DNA of 64,000 nt, taken from contig NZ_JAKZLA010000002.1 in NCBI RefSeq assembly GCF_022808775.1, positions 434,001-498,000 of the forward strand. The letters run 5' to 3'. The stretch comes from Geothrix terrae. Lineage in GTDB: Bacteria; Acidobacteriota; Holophagae; Holophagales; Holophagaceae. The first letter of the stretch is position 1, and the number at the start of each line of letters is the position of its first letter. Positions 11,885-20,190 of this stretch are shown here, in pieces. The notes under the pieces are model-generated. The model saw nothing but the letters and a program-made list of their open reading frames with translations, did no database searches and was not told the origin of the DNA. Position numbers and translations under genes: made by a program.

Positions 11885-13243
11885 TTACCACCAGGCCTCG
11901 ACCTGGGCGCCGAACGTCATGCCCTGGAGGGCGGTGCCGAACTGGCCTTCGCCGATCAGGTTCCAGTTGTTGGCGTTCTTGTTCCAGTCCGCGCGGGTGG
12001 CGAACAGGCGGATCACCGGGCGGCTCCACCAGGAGGCCTGGGGGCTCCACTGCAGCGCGATGGTGTTCTTGAGGAGCTTGCGGGCTTCGCTCTCGTTGTC
12101 GAACTTGAGCTTGTCCAAGCCGACTTCATAGGCCACGGAGAAGTGCTTGGTGAAGAAGTAGGTGGGACGCACGCCGACGGAGGTCCAGGCGTTCGTGGTG
12201 CTTTCCATGGTGCCCTTGCCGTTCTGCTTCCGGTACTGCACCACGCCCTGCATTTCGAGGTTGGCCACCGGCTTGATGTAGAAGATGTCCATGACGTGCC
12301 ACCAGTTGTTCTCGGTCTTCACGTCGGGGTTGTACCAGTTCCAGTAGGTGGAGCCGTTGCCCCACGTCGCGTAGACGCGGTTGTCGCCGCCGAGGACGCC
12401 CGACTGGTTGACGATCAGGTTGTACTGGATGCCGTTGTTCTTGTTGCCGTCGTTCTCGTAGCCGGTCTTCGTGCGGGCATCGTTGAACTGCACGCCGAAG
12501 GTCAGCGATCCGCCTTCCCAAAGCTTGATGTCGGACACACGCAGGTCGTGGGAGCCCACGATCGTGTGGCCGCCGCCGCCCACCCACTGGCTGTAGGGAT
12601 TCACGGTGCCCATGATGGCGCCATTGTTCCAATCGCTGCCCATGTTGCCGGTGTCGTGCTGGATGTAGGCGTAGTGGAGCTTGAGGGCGCCGAAGTCGAT
12701 GTTCTCGATGCCCACGCCGTCGCCGCTGTTGTTCCAGTACCACTGGTCCCGCAGGTGGAGGTCCTGGCGCATGTAGAAGCGCCGGCCGGCCCACAGGGAG
12801 GCGTCCTTGAAGGGGCCGCTGTTGCCGAAGATGCCCGTGGCCTCGCCCCAGGTCTCACGGAGGTAGACCATCTGGTTGGGGTTGGCGACCTTGCTGTTGT
12901 CCACGTTGCCGCCCGCGTCGGTCGACGCGTCGCGCACCTGGTAGTACTGGCGGAATGTCGGGCGGAAGTGCAGCTTGAAGGTGGTGTTGCCCTTCTCGTA
13001 GGCCTTCACGTCCACGGCCAGCTCGAGGTAGTTGTCGGTCTCGTTGCCGAGACGGTAGCCGGGGCCGTTGGTGGGGGCGCCACCGGTGTTGGCCATGAAG
13101 AACGACACCTGCTCACCGCCGTTCGACGACCGGCCGACGCCCATGCGGGTGTAGCCGTGGATTTCGACCACGTCCTGCGCGAGGAGCGGTCCGCAGGCCA
13201 GCGCCAAGGGCAGCGCGGCCTTGATGAGGGAGAGAGACTTCAT
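11885..13243 (-). CDS. lamB: Maltoporin LamB
   Basis: Outer-membrane maltodextrin porin of 452 residues. Signal peptide MKSLSLIKAALPLALACGPL, cut after LLAQ; mature start VEIHGYTRMGVGRSSNGG matches the LamB family, and YRLGNETDNYLEL and the terminal VEAWW fit an 18-strand barrel ending in an aromatic residue. A GGAGG Shine-Dalgarno lies 8 bases before the ATG at 13243; the frame upstream of this is non-coding in character. It is second in the operon, after the alpha-glucosidase, and supplies the outer-membrane route for the MalEFGK importer. Confidence 0.95.
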   Translation of the reverse strand: MKSLSLIKAALPLALACGPLLAQDVVEIHGYTRMGVGRSSNGGEQVSFFMANTGGAPTNGPGYRLGNETDNYLELAVDVKAYEKGNTTFKLHFRPTFRQYYQVRDASTDAGGNVDNSKVANPNQMVYLRETWGEATGIFGNSGPFKDASLWAGRRFYMRQDLHLRDQWYWNNSGDGVGIENIDFGALKLHYAYIQHDTGNMGSDWNNGAIMGTVNPYSQWVGGGGHTIVGSHDLRVSDIKLWEGGSLTFGVQFNDARTKTGYENDGNKNNGIQYNLIVNQSGVLGGDNRVYATWGNGSTYWNWYNPDVKTENNWWHVMDIFYIKPVANLEMQGVVQYRKQNGKGTMESTTNAWTSVGVRPTYFFTKHFSVAYEVGLDKLKFDNESEARKLLKNTIALQWSPQASWWSRPVIRLFATRADWNKNANNWNLIGEGQFGTALQGMTFGAQVEAWW

Positions 13244-13322
13244 GGTCTTGCCTCCAGTGGGAGAAGCCGCGGGGGCGGCGGGTTGGGTGGGAAGCTTGCG
13301 GAGGGAGGGCCGGCGCATGGGG

Positions 13323-14972
13323 TCAGGCCATGCGGCCGAAGAACCCTCCCCAAGGGGGAAGGTGGAGGGTCCGGCCTTCGAGGCGGCAGGCCGGGAGGCC
13401 ATGCCCATCGAGGGGCTGGACGGAACGGGGAACCTTGTGGCTGATGGGGCCGGGGCTCAGGTTGAAGGCCGCCAGGATGCACTCGTCCCCGGCTTCGCGG
13501 CGGAAGGCCAGGAGGGGCTCGGAGGTGCGCTGGAACCGGATGGTCCCGCGCCGGAGGGACTCGAAGCCTTTCCGCCAGGCGAGGAAGCGCTGATAGAAGC
13601 CCAGCACCGAATCGGGGTCGGAAGCCTGGGCCGCCACGGAACGGCGCAGGTGATCCGGGAACATGGGCAGCCAGGGTTCCACGGTTGAGAACCCGCCCCG
13701 CGGCGCCTCGCTGGTCCAGGGCATGGGCGTGCGGCAGCCATCCCGGCCCTTGAAGTCGGGCCAGAAGGTAATGCCGTACGGGTCGATGAGGCGGTCGAAG
13801 GGCACTTCGGCCTCCGGGAGGCCCAGCTCCTCGCCCTGGTAGATGCAGAAGCTCCCCCGTAGCGCGCCCAGCACCGCCAGCAGCAACTTCGGGAAGGCGG
13901 GATCATCCACGCCCTTGCCCCAGCGGGTGACCACCCGGACGCTGTCGTGGTTGGAGAGCGACCAGCAGCCCCACCCGCCGCCGCGACGGACGCGGCGCTC
14001 GAACTCCTCCACCACGGATCGGATGCGCCCGGCGCTGAACTCGTCCGTGAAGAGGCTGAAGCCATAGGCCATGTGCAGCTTGTCGCCATCTGCGGTGTAC
14101 TCGGCCATGGTGGTGAGGGCCCCTTCATCCCCGATCTCGCCCACGCTCATGGCCCCGTACTGGTCCAGCAGCGTCCGGAGGCGCTTCAGGAACCCCAGGT
14201 TCTCCGGCTGGGTCTTGTCGTAGCGGTGGATCTGCCGCCCGTAGGGGTTGCCCTCCTGGACGGAGGTGAGCTCCACCGATCCGGGCCGGGCCGCCGGGTT
14301 GTTCCGCAGCCGCTGGTCGTGGAAGTGGAAGTTGCAGGCGTCGAAGCGGAAGCCGTCCACGCCGCGTTCCATCCAGAAGCGCACTTCCTCGAGCAGCTGA
14401 GCCTGCACGGGCTCATGGTGGAAGTTCAGGTCCGGCTGAGACTCCAGGAAGTTGTGGAGGTAGTACTGCCGCCGACGGGGCTCCCAGGTCCAGGCGGAAC
14501 CGCCGAAGACCGACTGCCAGTTGTTGGGCGGCGTGCCGTCCGCCTTGGCCTCGGCCCAGACGTACCAATCCGCCTTGGGATTGGCGCGGCTGGCGCGGCT
14601 CTCCTTGAACCATGCGTGCTGGTCGGAGGAATGGGACAGCACCTGGTCGATGAGCACCTTCAGGCCCAGGTGGTGCGCCTCGGCCACCAGCCGGTCGAAG
14701 TCCGCCAGCGTGCCGAAGGTGGGATCCACGTCCCGGTAGTTCGACACGTCGTAGCCGAAGTCCTTCATGGGGGACGTGAAGAAGGGCGAGATCCAGATGG
14801 CGTCCACACCCAGGCCGGCCACATGGGCCAGGTGGGCGGTGATGCCCGGAAGGTCGCCGATGCCATCCCCGTTCGTGTCCTGGAAGCTCCGGGGGTAGAT
14901 CTGGTAGACCGCCGCCCCGCGCCACCATTCGGTGCCTGGGATCGGGGGGGCGACGGTATCCCGGACGGGCAT
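13323..14972 (-). CDS. Alpha-glucosidase (GH13, oligo-1,6-glucosidase type)
   Basis: Cytoplasmic GH13 glucosidase of 549 residues, no signal peptide. AAVYQIYPRSFQDTNGDG, the DQVLSHSSDQHAWF region, Asp211 (GFRFDACNF), Glu279 (SVGEIG) and Asp343 (SNHDSVR) mark the catalytic barrel; a C-terminal beta domain follows. It would release glucose from maltose or maltodextrins brought in by MalEFGK, feeding the divergent glucokinase. The start at 14972 has AAAGGA upstream; the open frame continues 10 codons further. It is the first gene of the operon, behind the palindromic operators. Alpha-1,4 versus alpha-1,6 preference cannot be fixed here. Confidence 0.92.
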   Translation of the reverse strand: MPVRDTVAPPIPGTEWWRGAAVYQIYPRSFQDTNGDGIGDLPGITAHLAHVAGLGVDAIWISPFFTSPMKDFGYDVSNYRDVDPTFGTLADFDRLVAEAHHLGLKVLIDQVLSHSSDQHAWFKESRASRANPKADWYVWAEAKADGTPPNNWQSVFGGSAWTWEPRRRQYYLHNFLESQPDLNFHHEPVQAQLLEEVRFWMERGVDGFRFDACNFHFHDQRLRNNPAARPGSVELTSVQEGNPYGRQIHRYDKTQPENLGFLKRLRTLLDQYGAMSVGEIGDEGALTTMAEYTADGDKLHMAYGFSLFTDEFSAGRIRSVVEEFERRVRRGGGWGCWSLSNHDSVRVVTRWGKGVDDPAFPKLLLAVLGALRGSFCIYQGEELGLPEAEVPFDRLIDPYGITFWPDFKGRDGCRTPMPWTSEAPRGGFSTVEPWLPMFPDHLRRSVAAQASDPDSVLGFYQRFLAWRKGFESLRRGTIRFQRTSEPLLAFRREAGDECILAAFNLSPGPISHKVPRSVQPLDGHGLPACRLEGRTLHLPPWGGFFGRMA

Positions 14973-15025
14973 GGTCTGAGTTCCTTTCTGGATTGAGGAC
15001 AAGGCGGGTGGCTGGCTGAACTCGA

Positions 15026-15039
15026 TGTAACCGGTTACA
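15026..15039. promoter_or_regulatory. LacI-family operator O2 (perfect palindrome)
   Basis: TGTAACCGGTTACA is a perfect 14-bp palindrome with the central CG step typical of LacI-family sites. It lies in the leader of the glucan operon, 54 bases before the alpha-glucosidase start, and a second near-identical site lies 92 bp away. The obvious ligand is the LacI-type protein encoded at 16511. Confidence 0.8.
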
Positions 15040-15117
15040 AATCGATATCCGTGGTGTGCTTTTCCTGGGTAACTGGGGGAAACATGGATGGGGACAGGGG
15101 TGGGGCGTCGAGGTGTG

Positions 15118-15131
15118 TGTAAACGGTTACA
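15118..15131. promoter_or_regulatory. LacI-family operator O1
   Basis: TGTAAACGGTTACA differs from the perfect site at 15026 by one base. It sits just downstream of a candidate minus-strand promoter (15143-15174), where a bound repressor would block initiation. Centre-to-centre distance to the other site is 92 bp, close to nine helical turns, so looping is possible. Confidence 0.78.
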
Positions 15132-15142
15132 AGGAAGTCGCA

Positions 15143-15174
15143 GGTATGGTCGACTGGTGTCATGGGCGTGTCAA
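15143..15174 (-). promoter_or_regulatory. Candidate promoter of the glucan operon
   Basis: On the minus strand a perfect -35 box TTGACA (15174-15169) is followed after 17 to 20 bases by weak -10 candidates (GACCAT at 15151-15146 or CATACC at 15148-15143). The operator at 15118-15131 would fall at about +8 to +20. The -35 is convincing; the -10 is not, so the exact start is uncertain. The 15003-15403 gap holds this promoter and both operators, and no credible gene. Confidence 0.5.
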
Positions 15175-15403
15175 GAAAGGAATTCAGGGGAGGGGGAACT
15201 TTTTGACGACTCGCATGCAACGCAGCATCCAGGCTGGTTTCGATCACCATCGCGCACCTGGGGGCCATCCCGATCCGTCCGGGCCATCTCATGGGATCCA
15301 GTGGACGCCCCGCCTGGGAGGGGACAATCTGATCCTGGCCGGCCGCCATGGCGTAAAGGGGCGGTCCTGTCTCCACTCTTGGGACCTGCTGAGGTGATAT
15401 TCA

Positions 15404-16438
15404 GTGGATGCAACCGTTGACAACCTCATCCTGGTGGCGGACGTGGGCGGCACCAACCTCAGCCTGGCCCTGCTGGCGCCCGGTGGATCCGGCTACCGCC
15501 TCCACCGGAAGGAACGCTTCAGCACCCAGGACGAGCCATCCATCCTCGGCCCCATCCGGCGGTTCCTCGCCTCCGAGCCGGCCGTCCGCCCAGTCCGGGC
15601 GTGCCTGTCCGGGGCAGGCCCGGTCCTCGATCGCCGCATCCACCTCACCAATGCCCCCTGGGACATGGACGGCGTCGAGCTGGAACAGGCGCTGGGCATC
15701 CCGGTCCGCCTGATCAACGACTTCACCGCCCTGTCCTGCGGCGTGCTCGAGCTGGACCTCTCGGACGCCGGCCAGGTCCTCCCCCTTCCCCACGGCGACG
15801 GCAGCCTCCCCAAGGCGGACCCCCGAGGCCTCGCCTTGGTGGTGGGCGCCGGCACGGGCCTCGGCGTGGGCTTCATCCTGCGGACGCCCCAGGGCGCGCG
15901 GGCCTATCCCAGCGAAGGGGGGCACATCGGCCTGCCTGTGTTCGACGAGGACTCCCTGGCCCTCTGGAAGCACCTGGCCGACGGCTTGCCTGGCCCACCG
16001 GGCGCCGAGCTGGCCGTCTCCGGACAAGGCCTGGCGCGCATCCTCCGCTTCCTCCTCGACTCCGGGCGCGCGACGGAGACGGCTGGAACCGCCGGCCTGC
16101 TGGACCTTCCCCCTGCAGACCGGCCCGCGGCCATCTCCGCCCGCGCCGGCTCGGATCCGGCCTGCGCCCGCGCCATGGCGATGTTCGTGGACCTCTATGC
16201 CCGGGTCTGCGCCGAGCTCTGCGCCGCGTTCCTGCCCACGGGGGGGCTCTTCCTGGCCGGGGGCATCGCCGCCAAGAACCTGGACCGGTTCTTGGAGGGT
16301 GGCCGCTTCATGGCCCGGTTCGAGCGGAACTACCGCCCGCACATCGACGCCCTCGCCCGGGAAACACCGGTCTTCATCACCCGGAACTACGACCTGAGCC
16401 TCTACGGCGCGGCCCGCGCCTTGGACTGCCTGGATTGA
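15404..16438 (+). CDS. glk: Glucokinase
   Basis: ATP-dependent glucokinase of 344 residues (Glk family). LVADVGGTNLSLALL at the N-terminus is the phosphate-binding motif, NDFTALSCG and GAGTGLGVGF are the sugar and adenosine loops, and EGGHIGLP is also conserved. It phosphorylates the glucose released by the divergent alpha-glucosidase. It shares the 400-bp regulatory gap with the glucan operon and is followed 72 bp later by the LacI-type regulator, which suggests co-transcription. The start has GAGGTG upstream. Confidence 0.93.
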   Translation: MDATVDNLILVADVGGTNLSLALLAPGGSGYRLHRKERFSTQDEPSILGPIRRFLASEPAVRPVRACLSGAGPVLDRRIHLTNAPWDMDGVELEQALGIPVRLINDFTALSCGVLELDLSDAGQVLPLPHGDGSLPKADPRGLALVVGAGTGLGVGFILRTPQGARAYPSEGGHIGLPVFDEDSLALWKHLADGLPGPPGAELAVSGQGLARILRFLLDSGRATETAGTAGLLDLPPADRPAAISARAGSDPACARAMAMFVDLYARVCAELCAAFLPTGGLFLAGGIAAKNLDRFLEGGRFMARFERNYRPHIDALARETPVFITRNYDLSLYGAARALDCLD

Positions 16439-16510
16439 CGCCTGGATGACCGAACGCTATTCATGGGTGGTCCCTTCCCTTCTCATGCGCTCCTTCCCCG
16501 GCGGCCCTCC

Positions 16511-17479
16511 ATGAAGATCACCATCGGTGAGATCGCCCGCCAGGCCGGTGTTTCCACGGGCACGGTGAGCCGCGTCATCAACGGCAAGCCCACCGTGGCC
16601 GCCGAAACGCGGGAAACAGTCCTCGCCGTGATGAAGAAGCTCGGCTACGAGCCGGATCCCGTGGCCCGGGAGCTGTCGCGGCGCAGCAAGCACACCCTCG
16701 GCATCTGGGTGGGCGCCGGCGAGAACCGGCTGTCGCCCTACTTCAACGTCATCTGGCGCGCCCTGCTGCGGGAGATGCAGATGCACGCCACCCAGTTCAT
16801 CGAGCTCCCGGTGGACATCACCCCCGTGCGGCGGCGGCTGGACGCGGTGCTGATGTTCCATTGCACCGATATCGACCAGCGGCTGGCGACCCTCTGGCGG
16901 CGCGGGGTTCCGGGCGCGCTCATCGGCCACCACCCGGGCGTGTCCTGCGTGGCGCCCGACGACATCGGCGGCGGCCGCCTCGCCGCCATGCGCCTCCTCG
17001 CCCTGGGTCACCGCGATCTGCTGCACCTCACGGTGGCCGATGAGCACCAGTGGGCCGTGGATCGCGCGGCCGGCTTCACCGCCGCCCTGGCCGAGCACGG
17101 CGGCCAGTCCCTGGCCCCCGTCATCCTGCGGGGAGGGGGCTCGGTGCTTGGCGGCTACCGGCTCATGCGGGATGCCTGGCAGCAGGGCCACCGCCCGACC
17201 GGCATCTTTTGCGCGACGGACGAGATGGCCGTGGGGGCCCTCGGTGCCCTGGCCGACCTGTCCGTGGCCGTCCCCGAGCAAGTCTCCGTGCTGGGCTTTG
17301 ACGGCCTGGTGGACCTCTATCCGGGGCTCGCCTCCGTGGCCCAGGACATCCCCGCCATCGCCCACGAGGCCGTCGCGCTGGCCCTCGGGGCCATCGAGCG
17401 CGACGCCATCCGGCACGTGGTGGTCCCGGTGAAGATCGTCGAGGGGTCCACGCTGGGGCCCGCCCCGAGGAAAAGCTGA
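16511..17479 (+). CDS. LacI-family transcriptional repressor of the glucan locus
   Basis: DNA-binding regulator of 322 residues. The helix-turn-helix is at residues 3-24 (ITIGEIARQAGVSTGTVSRV, then INGK), followed by the hinge and a periplasmic-binding-like ligand domain (GADDxG-like stretches PDDIGGGRLA and ATDEMAVGAL). I chose the Met at 16511 because LacI proteins begin directly at the helix-turn-helix; the frame is open from 16463. It is expected to bind the two TGTAA-NNNN-TTACA palindromes at 15026 and 15118 and release them with a maltose- or glucose-derived ligand. This is a different control logic from MalT activation in enterics. Confidence 0.9.
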   Translation: MKITIGEIARQAGVSTGTVSRVINGKPTVAAETRETVLAVMKKLGYEPDPVARELSRRSKHTLGIWVGAGENRLSPYFNVIWRALLREMQMHATQFIELPVDITPVRRRLDAVLMFHCTDIDQRLATLWRRGVPGALIGHHPGVSCVAPDDIGGGRLAAMRLLALGHRDLLHLTVADEHQWAVDRAAGFTAALAEHGGQSLAPVILRGGGSVLGGYRLMRDAWQQGHRPTGIFCATDEMAVGALGALADLSVAVPEQVSVLGFDGLVDLYPGLASVAQDIPAIAHEAVALALGAIERDAIRHVVVPVKIVEGSTLGPAPRKS

Positions 17480-17594
17480 GGTCTGACCGCCCCGGCCGGG
17501 ACCGGGACAAGCCCTGGTGACTAAACGCCCCCGAGGCATTACCGTGAACTTCACATCCAGGCCCGCCCTGGTTCTTTCCTCCACGGAAGCCGCC

Positions 17595-18497
17595 ATGACC
17601 GTCTCCAGCCGTTGGATCCCCCTGTTCCTGGTCGGGAGCGCCCTGCTGGCCCAGGCTCCCCCTCCGCCGCCACCGCCCCCCCCGCCGGCGCCCCCGGCTC
17701 CGATGATCGGGGTGGACGTGCCCTCCGGCTCGCGCACGGAGCAGCGCACGGAGAAGCTCGCCTACGGGTCGAAGCTCTGGGTGAAGAACCGCAACGGCGG
17801 CATCCGGGTGACCGGCTGGGACAAGGAGGAGGTCGCCCTCACGGCCCAGATCCGCGATAGCGAGAAGCGCCGGGTGGAGCTGGTGCTCCAGCGGAAGGGA
17901 CCGGACCTGGACATCGAGGCGATGTTCCAGCAGCCCTCCTGGAGCTTCGGCGTCTACATCAGCCCCCGCTGCGAGATGACGCTCCAGGTGCCCCGTCGGG
18001 TCCTGGGCTATTTCCGCACCACCAACGGCACCGTGGCCGTGGAGCACCTCGAGGGCTACGCCCGCTGCGAGGCCACCAACGGTGCCATCCTGGTCGCGGA
18101 CGTGCGGGGCGAGGTCCAGGCGGACACCACCAACGGCCCCATCGAGGCCCGGAACCTGGCGGCCCGGATCAAGGGCGGCACCACCAACGGGCGCATCGTC
18201 CTCGAGGACGTGGCCGGCGGCATCCGCCTGGAAACCACCAACGGCAGCGTCCGGGCCCGGAACCTGGACGGCTGGGGCGAAGGCATCTACCTGGAATCCA
18301 CCAACGGCAGCATCGAGGTGGAGCTGGGCAAAGCCACGGGCGAGCTGATGGCCGAGAACAGCAACGGCTCCATGGACGTCAAGGTCCCGGGCGCGCAGAT
18401 CGTCGAGGTCACCAAGCACAGCGCCCACGTGAAGGTGCCCGGCCGGGCGCAGCAGATCCGGCTCGAAACCACCAACGGCAGCATCCGGGTGAAGTAG
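17595..18497 (+). CDS. Exported DUF4097-type repeat protein
   Basis: Secreted or periplasmic protein of 300 residues. A signal peptide (WIPLFLVGSALLAQA) is followed by a proline run and then a repeat domain: about eight copies of a (T/S)NG turn spaced roughly 18-21 residues apart (TTNGTVAVE, ATNGAILVA, TTNGPIEAR, TTNGRIVLE, TTNGSVRAR, STNGSIEVE, SNGSMDVK, TTNGSIRVK). This spacing fits the DUF4097 beta-helix fold. No catalytic motif is seen. Function is unknown. A GGA-containing Shine-Dalgarno precedes the Met at 17595; the M16-like genes follow 13 bp later on the same strand. Confidence 0.82.
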   Translation: MTVSSRWIPLFLVGSALLAQAPPPPPPPPPPAPPAPMIGVDVPSGSRTEQRTEKLAYGSKLWVKNRNGGIRVTGWDKEEVALTAQIRDSEKRRVELVLQRKGPDLDIEAMFQQPSWSFGVYISPRCEMTLQVPRRVLGYFRTTNGTVAVEHLEGYARCEATNGAILVADVRGEVQADTTNGPIEARNLAARIKGGTTNGRIVLEDVAGGIRLETTNGSVRARNLDGWGEGIYLESTNGSIEVELGKATGELMAENSNGSMDVKVPGAQIVEVTKHSAHVKVPGRAQQIRLETTNGSIRVK

Positions 18498-18510
18498 TAC
18501 CCTGGGGGCC

Positions 18511-20190
18511 ATGCGACGCCTGGTCCTGCCCCTTCTTGCCGTCCTCGGCCTGAGCGCCCAGGCGCCCCTCCTCGACCCCCACACGGAGGACGTGCAGGAG
18601 CGGCGCCTGGCGAACGGCGTCCGGCTCCTGGTGGTGGAGCGGCGGGCCGTGACCGCCTTCCATGCGGCCCTGGTCTTCCGGGGCGGCCGGGCGGAGGAAC
18701 CCCCGCCGTTGGCGGGCGCCACGGATCTGCTGGCCCGGGCCCTCTACGGCGCCACCTGGCCCGAGGACCTGGACCCGGCCAAGGGGGGCGGTTCGCTCGA
18801 CGCCCTGCTCAAGGAGGAGGAGGGCCTGCTGGAGGCCCTGCGGCTGGAGCGGCTCCATCAGCGGAAGGCCCCCGAAGCCGCGACCCAGGCGCAGGCCCTG
18901 GGAGCCAGCCTCTGGACCCTGCACCAGGCCGTTCGGGCCCGCTACTCCACCTCGCCCCTCGCGGATCTCTACGCAGCCCGCGGCGGACACCAGACGGCCA
19001 CCGCCGGGGCCGATGCCCTGCTGGTCCAGGCTGAACTCCCCGCCGCGGACTTCGAGTTCTGGTGCCGCACCGAGGCCCAGCGGCTGACGGTCCTCCAACT
19101 CAGCCGGTTCTCCGAGGCCCGCGCCGCCCTGGCGGCGGAGCTGCGGTCCCGGGGCCCCCAGGGCCTGCCGATGATCCAGGGCGCCGCCCTGCCCGGCCAC
19201 CCGTACGGCCGCGACCTGGCGGACCACCTTCCCGCCCTGGAGGCCATGCGCCGCTCGGACCTCCAGGCCTGGGCCCGTCGCGCCTGCCGGCCGGATCAGC
19301 TCACGGTGGTGCTGGTGGGCGGCCTCAGCATGGACACGGTCCTGCCCCTCGTGGAGCGGACCTTCGGAACCCTGCCCGCCGGCGCGGCCAGCGCCTCCAC
19401 GGAGGATCCCCTCCTGCCGGAAATCCCCGCGGACCTCGGCGACCGGCGCATCCAGGCCAGCCTGGGCGGGACCCCCGCCCTGCTGGTGGGCTGGCGCATC
19501 CCGGCGCGCCCGCATCGGGACCACCTGGCCCTGCGCATGGCCGCTCGCCTCCTGGAGGGGCCCTCGGGCCGCCTGGCCCAGCGGCTGGTGCGCCAGAAGG
19601 CCGTGGCCCAGTCCGCCGAGGTCTGGATGGATGTTCCGGGGGGCCGCCTGCCCGGCCTGCTGGTGGTCCGCGCCGTGCCATCGGAAGGCCACAGCCTCGC
19701 GGAGCTCGAAGGCGCCCTGCACACGGAGATCCTGCGGCTCCAGCAGGAACCCATCCCCACGGACGAGTGGCAGCGTGCCTTGACCCAGATCGACGTGGAG
19801 CAGCTCCGGATCCAGGACGAGCCGGGAGCCCTCGCCCGGACCCTGGCGCGCGCCTGGGTGGAGGCCGGGGACTGGCGGCAGGCGGAGCAGGAGGTCCAGC
19901 GCCTGCGGAACCTGGGGCCGGAGACGGTCCAGCTGGCCACCCGGACTTGGCTGAACCCGAGCCACCGGACCACCCTCTGGCTGCAGTCGGGCACGGACGA
20001 GAGCCAGGATCCCCTGGAGGCAGAGACGGCGCGGGTGCTGAAGGCCCTCGCGGCCACCCGCATCGAAGACCTGGCTCAGCGGGAACACCTGGTCTCGGAG
20101 GGGCTCCGCCAGCTCCGCATGCTCAGCCTCGACGAGCGCCGCCGGACCCTCAAGCTCCTGGAAGCCCAGCTCACACCGGAGAAGCGATGA
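18511..20190 (+). CDS. M16-family protein lacking the zinc motif (subunit 1)
   Basis: Exported M16 (pitrilysin-like) homologue of 559 residues with a signal peptide ending near GLSAQA. ERRLANGVRLLVVERR and VFRGGRAEEPPPLAGATDLL match the N-terminal M16 domain, and the central RVFGTLPAG-like stretch (ERTFGTLPAG) the family fold. At the active site, where the family has HxxEH (AHLLEH), this protein has ATDLLAR: all three key residues are changed. It is therefore probably not a zinc peptidase. The next gene overlaps by 4 bases (ATGA) and is a second M16-like protein, so the two likely form one complex. Confidence 0.85.
   Translation: MRRLVLPLLAVLGLSAQAPLLDPHTEDVQERRLANGVRLLVVERRAVTAFHAALVFRGGRAEEPPPLAGATDLLARALYGATWPEDLDPAKGGGSLDALLKEEEGLLEALRLERLHQRKAPEAATQAQALGASLWTLHQAVRARYSTSPLADLYAARGGHQTATAGADALLVQAELPAADFEFWCRTEAQRLTVLQLSRFSEARAALAAELRSRGPQGLPMIQGAALPGHPYGRDLADHLPALEAMRRSDLQAWARRACRPDQLTVVLVGGLSMDTVLPLVERTFGTLPAGAASASTEDPLLPEIPADLGDRRIQASLGGTPALLVGWRIPARPHRDHLALRMAARLLEGPSGRLAQRLVRQKAVAQSAEVWMDVPGGRLPGLLVVRAVPSEGHSLAELEGALHTEILRLQQEPIPTDEWQRALTQIDVEQLRIQDEPGALARTLARAWVEAGDWRQAEQEVQRLRNLGPETVQLATRTWLNPSHRTTLWLQSGTDESQDPLEAETARVLKALAATRIEDLAQREHLVSEGLRQLRMLSLDERRRTLKLLEAQLTPEKR

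Noticed and set aside
15035-15420. Three open frames of 80-113 codons in the glucan operon control region
   Set aside because: They cover the operators and promoter, have no recognisable protein features and run on both strands.
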